Positions 6,897 through 14,400 of a stretch of DNA of 26,013 bases are shown here, piece after piece. The translations under genes and the position numbers were made by a program. Origin of the DNA: JAFGCR01 sp964538225. GTDB lineage: Bacteria; Patescibacteriota; Gracilibacteria; UM-FILTER-43-11. The stretch is taken from NCBI GenBank assembly GCA_964538225.1, contig CAZIDW010000014.1, positions 1-26,013 of the forward strand, read 5' to 3'. The notes under the pieces were generated by a model, which was not told the DNA's origin, searched no databases, and saw only the letters and a list, made by a program, of their open reading frames with translations. Within the stretch, counting starts at the first letter, position 1. Each line of letters opens with the position of its first letter.

Positions 6897-8163
6897 AAGT
6901 TCCATTCTCACTAGGCATTGAAGGGGTTGATGGCGCGGTATTTCCGATAAGTGTCACCAGGCCACGGGCTTCATATTTGCTGTAAATATGTTCCAGCACG
7001 TCCTCTTTGCCTTCATCTTCAAAGGTGATCCGGCGGTACCAGCTGGCGTCAAAACCCGCGTGTGAACCGCTTACGATTTCTTTTTCTCCGGGCGCCAGTT
7101 TGTCTGTGTATTCGGTTTTGGCCGGCAGGGCGGATCGGTAGTTGTAATACCACGGGCCGATGAGATCCACATGGCGGCCAGTCGGCGTGCCGTAGATATT
7201 GGCATACGCCTTGTCGCCCACGGTGATCGTCTGAAAGAGGATATACCCTTTTGTGTCGTTGATAAACCTCAGGTCGGGGGACGGGGGATAGATGGTGGCG
7301 TCCAGCCCCTGAGGATCGTAATAACTCACGGCGTAGGAATGATTTTTGCGTTCGGTAATGGGCAGGCCGGCAAACAGCAGACTACGGTAGATCGTGGTGG
7401 AGACCTGGCACAGGCCGCCGCCGTATTCAGGGATGGTCTTGTCGCCTTTGATTACCAGCTCCGGAAGGTAGCCGGTGCCGGCTCCCACGTATCCCAGGAT
7501 GTTTCCTACTGAATCTTCTTTATCGGGGGGGACGAGATAGCCGTTGAAACTCCCCAGGCCCACGGCGATATTGTTGCGGCGGTTCCATGGAGAGCCGGAA
7601 AAATCCGTTTCTCCGGTGGCCAGCAGATCGGTGATGCCCTTGTCGATGAGTTCATCGCTCTGGACTGCAACAGCCGGTGGAATGGTCTTTACAGGCACAC
7701 GTACATCTTCCTGTTTTTGCCGGTAGGCGGATTGGACCAGGTAAGCCGCCTGTTTATAGTCGATTTTCTGTCCGCTGAACGCGAATCCGTCGAACATCAC
7801 GTCACCTTCTTTATCCAGACCGATGGTCACATCCTGTTTGTCGCGGTGGATTTCAGGCGCCACGTATTTTTCCAGATAATCCTTTATTTCTGCCGCGTCT
7901 ATTCCCCTGACGGTCCGACCTTCCAGATAGTGTGAAGTGTGTTCTTTCAGGTCATCGGGAAGATAACGGGGAAGCTTTACCGTAAGCCCGTTCCACAGGG
8001 TCTGGGAATAGCTTTTCACCCAGTCGGTCCGGTCCAGCCGGACTTTCCAGAGGTTAAAATCGGTTTTCAGCCGGATAAAATCAAGCGGCTCATCAGCAAA
8101 TCCCCGTGCCGGGGCAAGGACCATTAAAATCAGGGCCGCGAAGAGGAATGATTTTGCTTTCAA
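6895..8163 (-). CDS. VanW-family secreted protein
   Basis: A 422-residue exported protein. The signal peptide is at residues 1-23 (hydrophobic LFAALILMVLAPARGFA). Residues about 100-165 resemble the putative peptidoglycan-binding domain that often precedes VanW. The VanW domain spans about 185-325, with the hallmark GGGLCQVSTTIY (248-259) and NHSYAVSYYDPQGLDATIYP. The C-terminal part (about 345-405, TEYTDKLAPGEKEIV...YRRITFEDEGKE) resembles a G5-like domain. VanW proteins have no settled biochemical role but are associated with the cell wall. The start is TTG at 8163; no ATG or GTG upstream gives a better one. It is followed, at the operon end, by convergent recR. The YtxH-like gene lies 29 bp upstream on the same strand. 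Confidence 0.85.
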   Translation of the reverse strand: MKAKSFLFAALILMVLAPARGFADEPLDFIRLKTDFNLWKVRLDRTDWVKSYSQTLWNGLTVKLPRYLPDDLKEHTSHYLEGRTVRGIDAAEIKDYLEKYVAPEIHRDKQDVTIGLDKEGDVMFDGFAFSGQKIDYKQAAYLVQSAYRQKQEDVRVPVKTIPPAVAVQSDELIDKGITDLLATGETDFSGSPWNRRNNIAVGLGSFNGYLVPPDKEDSVGNILGYVGAGTGYLPELVIKGDKTIPEYGGGLCQVSTTIYRSLLFAGLPITERKNHSYAVSYYDPQGLDATIYPPSPDLRFINDTKGYILFQTITVGDKAYANIYGTPTGRHVDLIGPWYYNYRSALPAKTEYTDKLAPGEKEIVSGSHAGFDASWYRRITFEDEGKEDVLEHIYSKYEARGLVTLIGNTAPSTPSMPSENGT

Positions 8164-8192
8164 AGGCGGAAACGGATTAGTCCGGTTTTGAT

Positions 8193-8438
8193 TTATTTTT
8201 TACGGGACAGGATTTTGACCAGAAAGCGTTTGAAGAACCCCATTTTTTTCTGTTTCCGGTTTTTAAGTGCCTGTTTACTCCTGAGGAAGATATCCATGGA
8301 TTTGTTTTTCAGGTATTTGCGGGTATCTGCCCCCTTTTTAGGAGCAAGCGTCAGGCCCAGGGTGGAACCGACGGCGGAACCGACGATCATGCCGGTCAGG
8401 ATCTTAAACATCTTTTTGCCGAGGCGCGGTTTTTTCAT
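8193..8438 (-). CDS. YtxH-like small membrane protein
   Basis: An 81-residue protein with a YtxH-type core: a short hydrophobic Gly-rich segment (KILTGMIVGSAVGSTLGLTLAP, residues about 12-33) followed by KKGADTRKYLK. In YtxH proteins the motif APKKGxETR follows the membrane segment. The C-terminal half is strongly basic (KNRKQKKMGFFKRF...SRKK), which would hold it against nucleic acid or phospholipid. It lies upstream of the VanW gene and downstream of the phosphomutase gene on the same strand, with its own predicted promoter. The function of the family is poorly defined (stress-related in Firmicutes). Confidence 0.7.
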   Translation of the reverse strand: MKKPRLGKKMFKILTGMIVGSAVGSTLGLTLAPKKGADTRKYLKNKSMDIFLRSKQALKNRKQKKMGFFKRFLVKILSRKK

Positions 8439-8518
8439 AATAGGTCGTGAGTCCGATGTTACTTTGGACTTTGTTGAAATATGAATAGTGAGAAATGCAG
8501 TCCGGACACATCAAGGCC

Positions 8519-8547
8519 ATTATACCTGCGCGTACAATACCAGGCAA
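8519..8547 (-). promoter_or_regulatory. Sigma70-type promoter upstream of YtxH-like gene
   Basis: On the minus strand: TTGCCT (8547-8542), 17-bp spacer, perfect TATAAT (8524-8519). The -35 box abuts the stop codon of the phosphomutase gene. The leader to ATG 8438 would be about 75 nt, longer than for most genes here. Confidence 0.6.
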
Positions 8548-9930
8548 TCATTCACCCCATTTGATTTCGGGGTAGGTCTTTAAGTGATCCAGGACAATGG
8601 ATTTGATTTTTTCAAGTTCACCAGGAGAACGGGCTTCCATGGTCACGGACAGGCGGGGACTGGTATTGCTGGCCCGGATGCCGGCCCAGCCGCCGTTCCC
8701 GAAATCCATCCGGATCCCGTCCAGCGTGGTGCAGGGGTATTTATCCACAAAATAATCCTTTATCTTTTCGATGATTTCGAATTTAACTTCATCCGGGCAT
8801 TCGGGGCGCATCTCCGGAAGGGAGTAGGTTTCAGGGAATTCTCCGAACAGCCCGGACACCGGTTTGCCGGCTTCCGCGGCGACCTTAAGTGTCCGGCAGG
8901 CGGCGATCAAAGCGTCATCGTATGGATAGTATTTTTCCGGCAGGAAGAAATGGCCGGACTGCTCCCCGCCGATGATGGCTTTGTTCTCATTCATGGCGTT
9001 TTCCACGTACGAATGGCCCACTTTACACATCACAGGCTGCCCGCCCCATTGCTTGACCAGGTCGAACAGCGTCTGAGAATTACTGACCGTGAATACTACC
9101 GCGTGTCCTGGATGACGGGATAGCGCGTCTCTGGAGAGCAGCATCAGGAGCTTGTCTGCGCCGATGAATTCGCCTTTTTCCGTCAAAAGCCCCATCCGGT
9201 CCCCGTCGCCGTCGAACGCCAGGCCCAGGTCCGCTTTTTCATCCAGTACGGTCTGTTTCAGGTCGGCCAGATTAGCCTCCAAAATGGGATCGGGTTCGTG
9301 ATTGGGGAACGTGCCGTCGAGTTCAGTGTTGATTTCGACCACCTCATGCCCCAGCGCCCGCAGGACCATAGGGTACAGGTTGCCGGCCACGCCGTTGCCG
9401 GTGTCCACCGCTACTTTCAGGGCGCGCGGATATGAAAAAATCTCTTTGAATTTATCCAGATAAAAATCCATGAAGTCCTGTTCCTTCACACTGCCTGCGC
9501 CTTTCGGGAATTCCTCATCGCCTATGATGATCTGGTAGAGTTTCTGGAGCTCGTCGCCAAACACGGCGTGGGCGTTTCGGGTCATCAGCTTAAAGCCGTT
9601 GTATTCCTTCGGATTGTGGCTGGCTGTGACATTACAGCCCGCGTCGAACCGGCCAAAAGTATTTGCGAAATACAGATAAGGGGAAGAGGACAGCCCTATA
9701 TCGATGACCTGGCAGCCGGATTCCGCCAGCGCGGCCATAAAGCTTTTCTGGAGCCCCCGGCTATGCGTGCGGTTGTCCCGCCCCACCACCACGCGGGGAC
9801 GGTCGATACCCTGGTTTTTAATCAGGTAAAAGGCAAATCCTTTTCCAATAAGGTGGGCGGTTTCAGCGTTTAGTTCGTCCGGATGGGTGCCGCGGATGTC
9901 ATACGCGCGGAAGATGGCCTGTTTAATCAT
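8548..9930 (-). CDS. Phosphomannomutase/phosphoglucomutase
   Basis: A 460-residue alpha-D-phosphohexomutase, which interconverts hexose 1- and 6-phosphates (mannose and/or glucose) to supply sugar nucleotides for glycans. The phosphoserine is Ser104 in TASHNPKEYNGFK. The Mg2+ loop is D240-G-D242-G-D244-R (AFDGDGDRMG). The sugar-binding loop is GEQSGHF (321-327). The C-terminal phosphate-binding loop is RASNTSPRLSV. All four domains are present and the length is normal, close to the PMM/PGM (AlgC-like) group rather than GlmM. ATG 9930 has no Shine-Dalgarno sequence. It is divergent from the Ddl-fusion gene and upstream of the YtxH-like and VanW genes, an envelope-flavoured cluster. Substrate preference cannot be decided from sequence alone. 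Confidence 0.93.
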   Translation of the reverse strand: MIKQAIFRAYDIRGTHPDELNAETAHLIGKGFAFYLIKNQGIDRPRVVVGRDNRTHSRGLQKSFMAALAESGCQVIDIGLSSSPYLYFANTFGRFDAGCNVTASHNPKEYNGFKLMTRNAHAVFGDELQKLYQIIIGDEEFPKGAGSVKEQDFMDFYLDKFKEIFSYPRALKVAVDTGNGVAGNLYPMVLRALGHEVVEINTELDGTFPNHEPDPILEANLADLKQTVLDEKADLGLAFDGDGDRMGLLTEKGEFIGADKLLMLLSRDALSRHPGHAVVFTVSNSQTLFDLVKQWGGQPVMCKVGHSYVENAMNENKAIIGGEQSGHFFLPEKYYPYDDALIAACRTLKVAAEAGKPVSGLFGEFPETYSLPEMRPECPDEVKFEIIEKIKDYFVDKYPCTTLDGIRMDFGNGGWAGIRASNTSPRLSVTMEARSPGELEKIKSIVLDHLKTYPEIKWGE

Positions 9931-10052
9931 TTTTTATGTTTAAAAGACGAGATCATCTTATCATAATGCCGCCCATTCATACAGGATAAAAATTAATATA
10001 TAAAAAATTTTTAAAAAAATATAAAAAAAATATAAAAAAATTTAAGAATGGC

Positions 10053-10081
10053 TTGAATAAAGCAAAAAAGTAGTTTATATT
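10053..10081 (+). promoter_or_regulatory. Predicted promoter for the Ddl-fusion gene
   Basis: TTGAAT (10053-10058), 17-bp spacer, TATATT (10076-10081). The stretch 9990-10050 upstream is nearly pure A/T and could act as an UP element. Transcription from here would place the whole repeat element (10097-10253) in a leader of about 180 nt. Confidence 0.45.
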
Positions 10082-10096
10082 TTTTACAAATAAATC

Positions 10097-10253
10097 TAAT
10101 AGATTACTGATTGATATCTAATCAACAGCAGTACGCATGTGCGCAAGGTACGCATGTACGCATGTGCGCAAGGTACGCATGTACGCATGTGCGCACCTGC
10201 GTAGGCCTGAAAGGCCGCGCACTCGCGCACTATAAATAATCAGCAATCCATTA
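10097..10253 (+). repeat. MITE-like repeat, family 1, copy 1
   Basis: A 157-bp element repeated in inverted orientation at 22188-22370. The imperfect terminal inverted repeats are TAATAGATTACTGATT (10097-10112) and AATCAGCAATCCATTA (10238-10253), which pair at 14 of 16 positions. The core is a tandem array of 8-9 bp units (GTACGCAT, GTGCGCAAG), many strictly alternating purine-pyrimidine. The right part holds GGCC-TGAAA-GGCC and a GC-rich GCGCACTCGCGC palindrome. No coding capacity. Together with its AT-rich upstream flank it fills the 338-bp interval 9931-10268. Confidence 0.85.
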
Positions 10254-10268
10254 GAAATCAATCAGAAT

Positions 10269-12659
10269 ATGGATAAGTTAAAAATCGCTTTATTGTGCGG
10301 TGGCCCCTCATTAGAACGCGGGATCTCCCTTAATTCCGCCCGGTCTGTATGCGATCATCTCCAGTCCGATCAGGTCGAGGTGTTGCCGGTTTATTTCGAC
10401 CATCATAAAAACGCGTACCAGATCTCCCGTGCTCAGCTTTACAGCAATACGCCATCGGATTTTGATTTCAAGCTTCAGCAGTCCGCTAAACCATTGAGCC
10501 CCCCGGCTTTTGCCCGTTTTTTAAAGCAGGTCGAGCTGGCTTTTCCCGTGATGCACGGGGATTTCGGGGAGGATGGGCAGATCCAGCGGATTCTTAAAAA
10601 GCATGGCTGTCCGTACACCGGCGCGCCGGCCGAGGCCTGCCGGCGCGCGTTTGATAAATACCGGGCCAATGAATTTATCAAAAAAAACGGTTTTTATACC
10701 CTCCCTTCCGTGGTGCTTAAAAGCCATCTTAAAAACCATAAAAAGGTCCTGACGGATTTTTTCAGGGAACAGAAAGTAAAGCGCGCGGTGGTCAAACCGG
10801 CCACGGGCGGGTCAAGCATCGGCGTGTATTCAGTGTCCACGGTAGAGGAGGCGCTTGAAAAAACCCGCGAACTTTTTAAAAAACGCGTGGACACCCGGCT
10901 GGTGGTGGAGCCTTTTTGTGAGGGGACAGAATTCACGGTGATCATTCTGGAAAACCGTTTCGGCATGCCGGTGGCGGTCCTGCCGACCGAAATGGAACTG
11001 GATTACAGTGACCATCAGATCTTTGATTACCGCAAAAAATATCTGGCGACCCGGAATGTGACCTATCACTGCCCGCCCCGTTTCGATAACGAAGTGGTGG
11101 AACGCATCCAGATCCAGGCGGAACAGCTGTATAAACTGCTGGGTATGCGGGATTTCGCACGTTTTGATGGCTGGCTGATGAAAGACGGGAACCTGTGGTT
11201 TTCTGATTTCAATCCTATCAGCGGGATGGAGCAGAACAGCTTCCTGTTTCAGCAGACCTCCCAGATCGGCATGAGCCACCGCGACTTACTTCGCTATATC
11301 GTAAAATCCGCCTGCCGCCGGAATGGGATACCATTTCCCCAAACCTCCGAAGGCAAGATCGGCCAATCTCATCTTCGGAGGAAACGGATCAATGTCTTAT
11401 TTGGCGGCAGGACGGCCGAACGCCAGGTCTCGTTGATGAGCGGGACGAACGTGTGGCTGAAACTGCGGAATTCCGATAAATACGACCCGCACCCTTATTT
11501 GCTGGATATGCACCATAACGTGTGGCGCCTGCCTTATAACCTGACCCTCAATCATACCGTCGAAGAGATTCAGGAAATGTGCCGGCAGGCGGAAAAAACA
11601 GAAAAACGGCTCCGCCGTTTAAAGACCCGCGTGCTGGACAAGCTCGCCCCTGAGCCGGGCGATGTGACTGAAAAGCTGTTCCTGCCGGAAAAAATGAGTC
11701 TGGCGGAATTTATTAAACAATCGGATTTTGTCTTTATCGGCCTGCATGGCGGGATCGGCGAAGACGGCACGCTGCAGAAAAAACTGGAAAAGGCTGATGT
11801 GCCGTTTAACGGCTCCGGCTCTGAAGCTTCTCGCCTTTGTATGGATAAATGGGAAACCGCCAAGCTCATCCGGACGCTTGAGAAAGAAGGGCTTCATACC
11901 GCCCCTAAAAAGCTTGAGAACGTCCGGAGCTTCAGGCAGTTTAAACCCCTTGATTACAAACGTTACTGGAAAGAACTGCTGTTTGATCTGGGTGGCAAGT
12001 CAGTCATCGCCAAACCGCATGGCGACGGGTGCAGCGCCGGCATCGCCCGCCTGTATTCAGCATCCGATCTTCAGAAATATATGCAATACGTCATAAAAGG
12101 CGCAGATGTGATTCCGGAAGGCACTCTTAAAAATCAGCACGGCATCATCGAGATGCCGGTCTGCGCCATGAGCCAAATCATGTTCGAACAGTTTATCATC
12201 ACCGATAAAGTCCGCGTAATCGGCAGCAGGCTCAAATGGCAGACGCGGTCCAACTGGATCGAGACGACGATGGGGGTCATCGAGAAAAACGGAGTGATGA
12301 AGGCGATGAACCCTTCTCTTACCGTAGCCATCGGGAATATCCTGACCCTGGAAGAAAAGTTCCAGGGCGGCACGGGTGTGAACATCACCCCGCCGCCTGT
12401 TGAATACGTAAAACCGAATGCAGTCAAAAAGGCGAAACAGCGGATGGAAAAAGTGGCTAAAACACTCGGTATCCGCGGGTATGCCCGCATCGACGCGTTT
12501 ATGCACATCAAAACCGGCGAACTCATCATCATCGAAGCCAACACCACGCCGGGTCTGACACCATCCACCGTCATCTACCATCAGGCACTTGAAGAAGAAC
12601 CGCCCATGTACCCGATGGAGTTTCTGGAAAAGATTATTGAGAATGGTTTTGCAACTTAA
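10269..12659 (+). CDS. Tandem fusion of two D-Ala-D-Ala ligase-like ATP-grasp proteins
   Basis: A 796-residue protein with two complete Ddl-like halves. First half (about 1-350): GGPSLERGISLNSA (10-24 region, catalytic-type Glu), HGDFGEDGQIQ (96-106), KPATGGSSIGV (176-186), FARFDGW (296-302) and a degenerate metal loop DFNPISGMEQNS (313-324). Second half (about 372-796): GGRTAERQVSLMSG (379-392), HGGIGEDGTLQ (493-503), KPHGDGCSAGI (582-592), YARIDAF (738-744) and an intact IEANTTPGLTPST (755-767). Normal Ddl proteins are one such half of 300-370 residues and join two D-alanines for peptidoglycan. Both halves keep ATP-grasp residues, but the metal loop is canonical only in the second. The second half also has an insert around 425-480. 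ATG 10269 follows a repeat-containing leader. A role in cell-wall precursor synthesis is likely; the exact product is unknown. Confidence 0.88.
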   Translation: MDKLKIALLCGGPSLERGISLNSARSVCDHLQSDQVEVLPVYFDHHKNAYQISRAQLYSNTPSDFDFKLQQSAKPLSPPAFARFLKQVELAFPVMHGDFGEDGQIQRILKKHGCPYTGAPAEACRRAFDKYRANEFIKKNGFYTLPSVVLKSHLKNHKKVLTDFFREQKVKRAVVKPATGGSSIGVYSVSTVEEALEKTRELFKKRVDTRLVVEPFCEGTEFTVIILENRFGMPVAVLPTEMELDYSDHQIFDYRKKYLATRNVTYHCPPRFDNEVVERIQIQAEQLYKLLGMRDFARFDGWLMKDGNLWFSDFNPISGMEQNSFLFQQTSQIGMSHRDLLRYIVKSACRRNGIPFPQTSEGKIGQSHLRRKRINVLFGGRTAERQVSLMSGTNVWLKLRNSDKYDPHPYLLDMHHNVWRLPYNLTLNHTVEEIQEMCRQAEKTEKRLRRLKTRVLDKLAPEPGDVTEKLFLPEKMSLAEFIKQSDFVFIGLHGGIGEDGTLQKKLEKADVPFNGSGSEASRLCMDKWETAKLIRTLEKEGLHTAPKKLENVRSFRQFKPLDYKRYWKELLFDLGGKSVIAKPHGDGCSAGIARLYSASDLQKYMQYVIKGADVIPEGTLKNQHGIIEMPVCAMSQIMFEQFIITDKVRVIGSRLKWQTRSNWIETTMGVIEKNGVMKAMNPSLTVAIGNILTLEEKFQGGTGVNITPPPVEYVKPNAVKKAKQRMEKVAKTLGIRGYARIDAFMHIKTGELIIIEANTTPGLTPSTVIYHQALEEEPPMYPMEFLEKIIENGFAT

Positions 12660-12688
12660 AAAACCTTTGATTTTATTTAAAAAGGACG

Positions 12689-13351
12689 TTATTTAGATGT
12701 AGGCATTTTCATTTCAGATACACCAGCCTCTTTAAGTTTTAAGTTTAGAGCAGTTCGTTTCCTTTTAGAGAGCTCAGGTTTAACGAAATAAAAATCAAAC
12801 AATTCCTCTAAAACATCCAATAGCCATTCAGCTTCGCCAGGCTCAACAGATGTAATCTCTCCAGTGTTAGTGCTTTTAATTGGGTGTGCAGCAAAGTTTC
12901 CAATTTTTCTGACTGCATCAATATCTTCTTCAATATGAGTTGGTAAAACACCTGATTTAATAACCTCATCAATCTCACTGGATAAATTAGAGCGCTTAAC
13001 ATTTGCCTTTTCCCTCAGAAGGTTTTGGAGATTAAAACGACTCAGTGCGGCGCTAGCTTTAGGGCTAATGGGTAATACGTTGCACGCTTCGATAAAATCT
13101 TGAGAGTATGGGTCTTTAACCTCGGTAGGCAAAGGTCTTGCTGTGCTTACTGGTTTAATTCTTCTTTCGACTTTCTTTTCTTTAGGGAATCCGGCAACCA
13201 TAATACGGCTTACCTCCCTAAGCTCAATAGTATACTTTTTGCAGGACGGGCACTTGGTATAATTAATTATATTTCGACCGTTATCATCTATCCCTAGGTC
13301 GCTAGACGACCAACTATCATGAAAATTTTCAAGACAATGTGGGCATTTCAT
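12689..13351 (-). CDS. Zinc-ribbon protein with DUF4145-like domain
   Basis: A 220-residue protein. N-terminal CPHC (residues 3-6) and CPSC (34-37) form a likely zinc ribbon. The C-terminal part resembles DUF4145: a helical region with SPKASAALSRFNLQNLLREK, then IDAVRKIGNFAAHPIKS and a Glu-rich end WLLDVLEELFDFYF. The R-x-(I/L)-GN-xx-AH-P motif is typical of that domain. DUF4145 proteins are often found near restriction or other defence genes, but none is present here. The gene is visibly more AT-rich than its neighbours, has its own promoter and converges on the Ddl-fusion gene, which suggests horizontal acquisition. The function is unknown. Confidence 0.75.
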   Translation of the reverse strand: MKCPHCLENFHDSWSSSDLGIDDNGRNIINYTKCPSCKKYTIELREVSRIMVAGFPKEKKVERRIKPVSTARPLPTEVKDPYSQDFIEACNVLPISPKASAALSRFNLQNLLREKANVKRSNLSSEIDEVIKSGVLPTHIEEDIDAVRKIGNFAAHPIKSTNTGEITSVEPGEAEWLLDVLEELFDFYFVKPELSKRKRTALNLKLKEAGVSEMKMPTSK

Positions 13352-13386
13352 AGAAAAAGGGTTATAAGTTAAAAAGAAGGAGTCTA

Positions 13387-13415
13387 ATTTTCCTATCTAA
13401 TTTATAAACTGTCAA
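13387..13415 (-). promoter_or_regulatory. Predicted promoter for the DUF4145-like gene
   Basis: On the minus strand: perfect TTGACA (13415-13410), 17-bp spacer, GAAAAT (13392-13387). It gives a leader of about 30 nt before ATG 13351. Confidence 0.5.
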
Positions 13416-13496
13416 ATTTTTTACCCCCAATGAGTCCAACAAAGTTTTTAGAAAAGATCTGCGGCAATGCTGTGAAACGTGCTTAGGGCTTAGTTG

Positions 13497-13904
13497 TTAT
13501 TTTTCCTCCTTTCCGTTGATAAACACTTTCACCACCCGTTGCACCTGCACTTTCATCGGCTCACCCTTAATATTATAGTCGTATGTGGAGAGGTCCTGAT
13601 TTTTATTCACTTCCGCCATCAGTTTGCGCAGTTCCGTGTTCTTGTCTTTGATTTTATTTTTATAGTCGAGTTCATCGTTGTGGGCATTTTCATAATCAGC
13701 GTCTTCTAAAAATTCATCTTCGATGTTTTTCTTTTCCTCTTCCATCTGGTCACCCAGATCTTTTTTGGCGCGTTTCAGCTGGGTCAGCCGGTCGGAAGTG
13801 ACTTTATATCCTCTTAAGATTGCCCGGGCATCCTGAAGCTTTTCTTTCAGCTCCATTAGCTCAAGGAGCAGGTTCTCGATCTGATGGGGTTTTAGGTCGG
13901 GCAT
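13497..13904 (-). CDS. Small coiled-coil protein, function unknown
   Basis: A 135-residue, highly charged protein that I do not recognise. Residues about 5-105 are predominantly Lys/Glu-rich with heptad-like Leu spacing (IENLLLELMELKEKLQDARAI, then long acidic-basic stretches), as expected for a coiled-coil hairpin. The last 30 residues (GEPMKVQVQRVVKVFINGKEEK region) look like a short beta segment. There is no signal peptide or membrane segment. It lies alone on the minus strand between the DUF4145-like gene and divergent tRNA-Gly. Codon use resembles the housekeeping genes, so it is probably a native gene. It could be a structural or tail-like accessory protein, but nothing in the context identifies a partner. 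Confidence 0.7.
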   Translation of the reverse strand: MPDLKPHQIENLLLELMELKEKLQDARAILRGYKVTSDRLTQLKRAKKDLGDQMEEEKKNIEDEFLEDADYENAHNDELDYKNKIKDKNTELRKLMAEVNKNQDLSTYDYNIKGEPMKVQVQRVVKVFINGKEEK

Positions 13905-13983
13905 GTTTATTTGGGTTTAAAAAATAAGCTGATACAGCTTAACAGTCAGGCAGAGATTTTCAATACATAAAGTCAAACTGAAC

Positions 13984-14012
13984 TTGTGCTATTTCCCTTT
14001 TTTCCTTAAAAT
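13984..14012 (+). promoter_or_regulatory. Promoter of tRNA-Gly
   Basis: TTGTGC (13984-13989), 17-bp spacer, TAAAAT (14007-14012). The tRNA begins at 14025, so the primary transcript would carry only a few extra 5' bases. Confidence 0.55.
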
Positions 14013-14024
14013 AATCGTCGTTAC

Positions 14025-14100
14025 GCGGGTATAGTATAATGGCTTATTATGTCAGCCTTCCAAGCTGAAGATACGGGTTCGATTCCCGTTACCCGCTCCA
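14025..14100 (+). tRNA. tRNA-Gly(TCC)
   Basis: Acceptor stem GCGGGTA (14025-14031) with TACCCGC (14090-14096), discriminator T14097 and encoded CCA (14098-14100). The anticodon loop CTTCCAA between TCAGC and GCTGA gives TCC. The T-arm is ACGGGTTCGATTCCCGT. The 3' part from the T-loop G onward is repeated at 14360-14380. Confidence 0.95.
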
Positions 14101-14380
14101 CCAAGCCTTCGCTAAAGCTACGGCTGGTTTCGCTATGTAATGGAGACGAAGTCCAGGGGGTTCGCCTGAATAAAGGAGAAGCAAAGCGACGACTATTATG
14201 AAGCTCGACCTCGCAGACCCATCGTAGCCTTGGCGAAGATGGGGCGAGAATGTAAGAAATACGAAAAATGAGAAGCCGATGACCCTGAGCGAAGTCGAAC
14301 GGGGAGTCGTGCGACGAATATTTGAGTACTAGAAGCAAGCCCAAAGGGCGTAGCGAGAGGATTCCCGTTACCCGCTCCAC
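14081..14380 (+). mobile_element. Insert flanked by duplicated tRNA-Gly 3' end
   Basis: The last 20 bases of tRNA-Gly plus one C (14081-14101) recur exactly at 14360-14380, as attL/attR-like 21-bp direct repeats around a 258-bp insert. Identity begins precisely at the T-loop G (GATTCCCG; the base before is C in one copy and G in the other). The insert has no convincing gene. It is a mosaic with a near-inverted pair, GCCTTCGCTAAAGCTACG (14105-14122) and CGTAGCCTTGGCGAAG (about 14223-14238), and a TGAGCGAAGTCGA motif of a kind common in intergenic repeats. No integrase is encoded. It is either a non-autonomous integrative element or a duplicated tRNA tail. This fills the 300-bp interval before the PBP gene. 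Confidence 0.65.
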
Positions 14381-14400
14381 AATTATTCATAATTATAAAA

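Noticed and set aside
10131..10196. CRISPR array
   Set aside because: Repeat units are 8-9 bp, directly adjacent and without unique spacers; no cas genes are present.
14101..14359. Second structured RNA gene between the tRNA-Gly repeats
   Set aside because: Only scattered short inverted motifs of intergenic-repeat type; no promoter or convincing global fold by eye.
14021..14380. A 119-codon open frame on the minus strand across tRNA-Gly and its insert
   Set aside because: It is the antisense of the tRNA (RVTGIEPVSSAWKA) and of intergenic repeat sequence (SPFDFAQGHR), a familiar spurious translation, not a protein gene.
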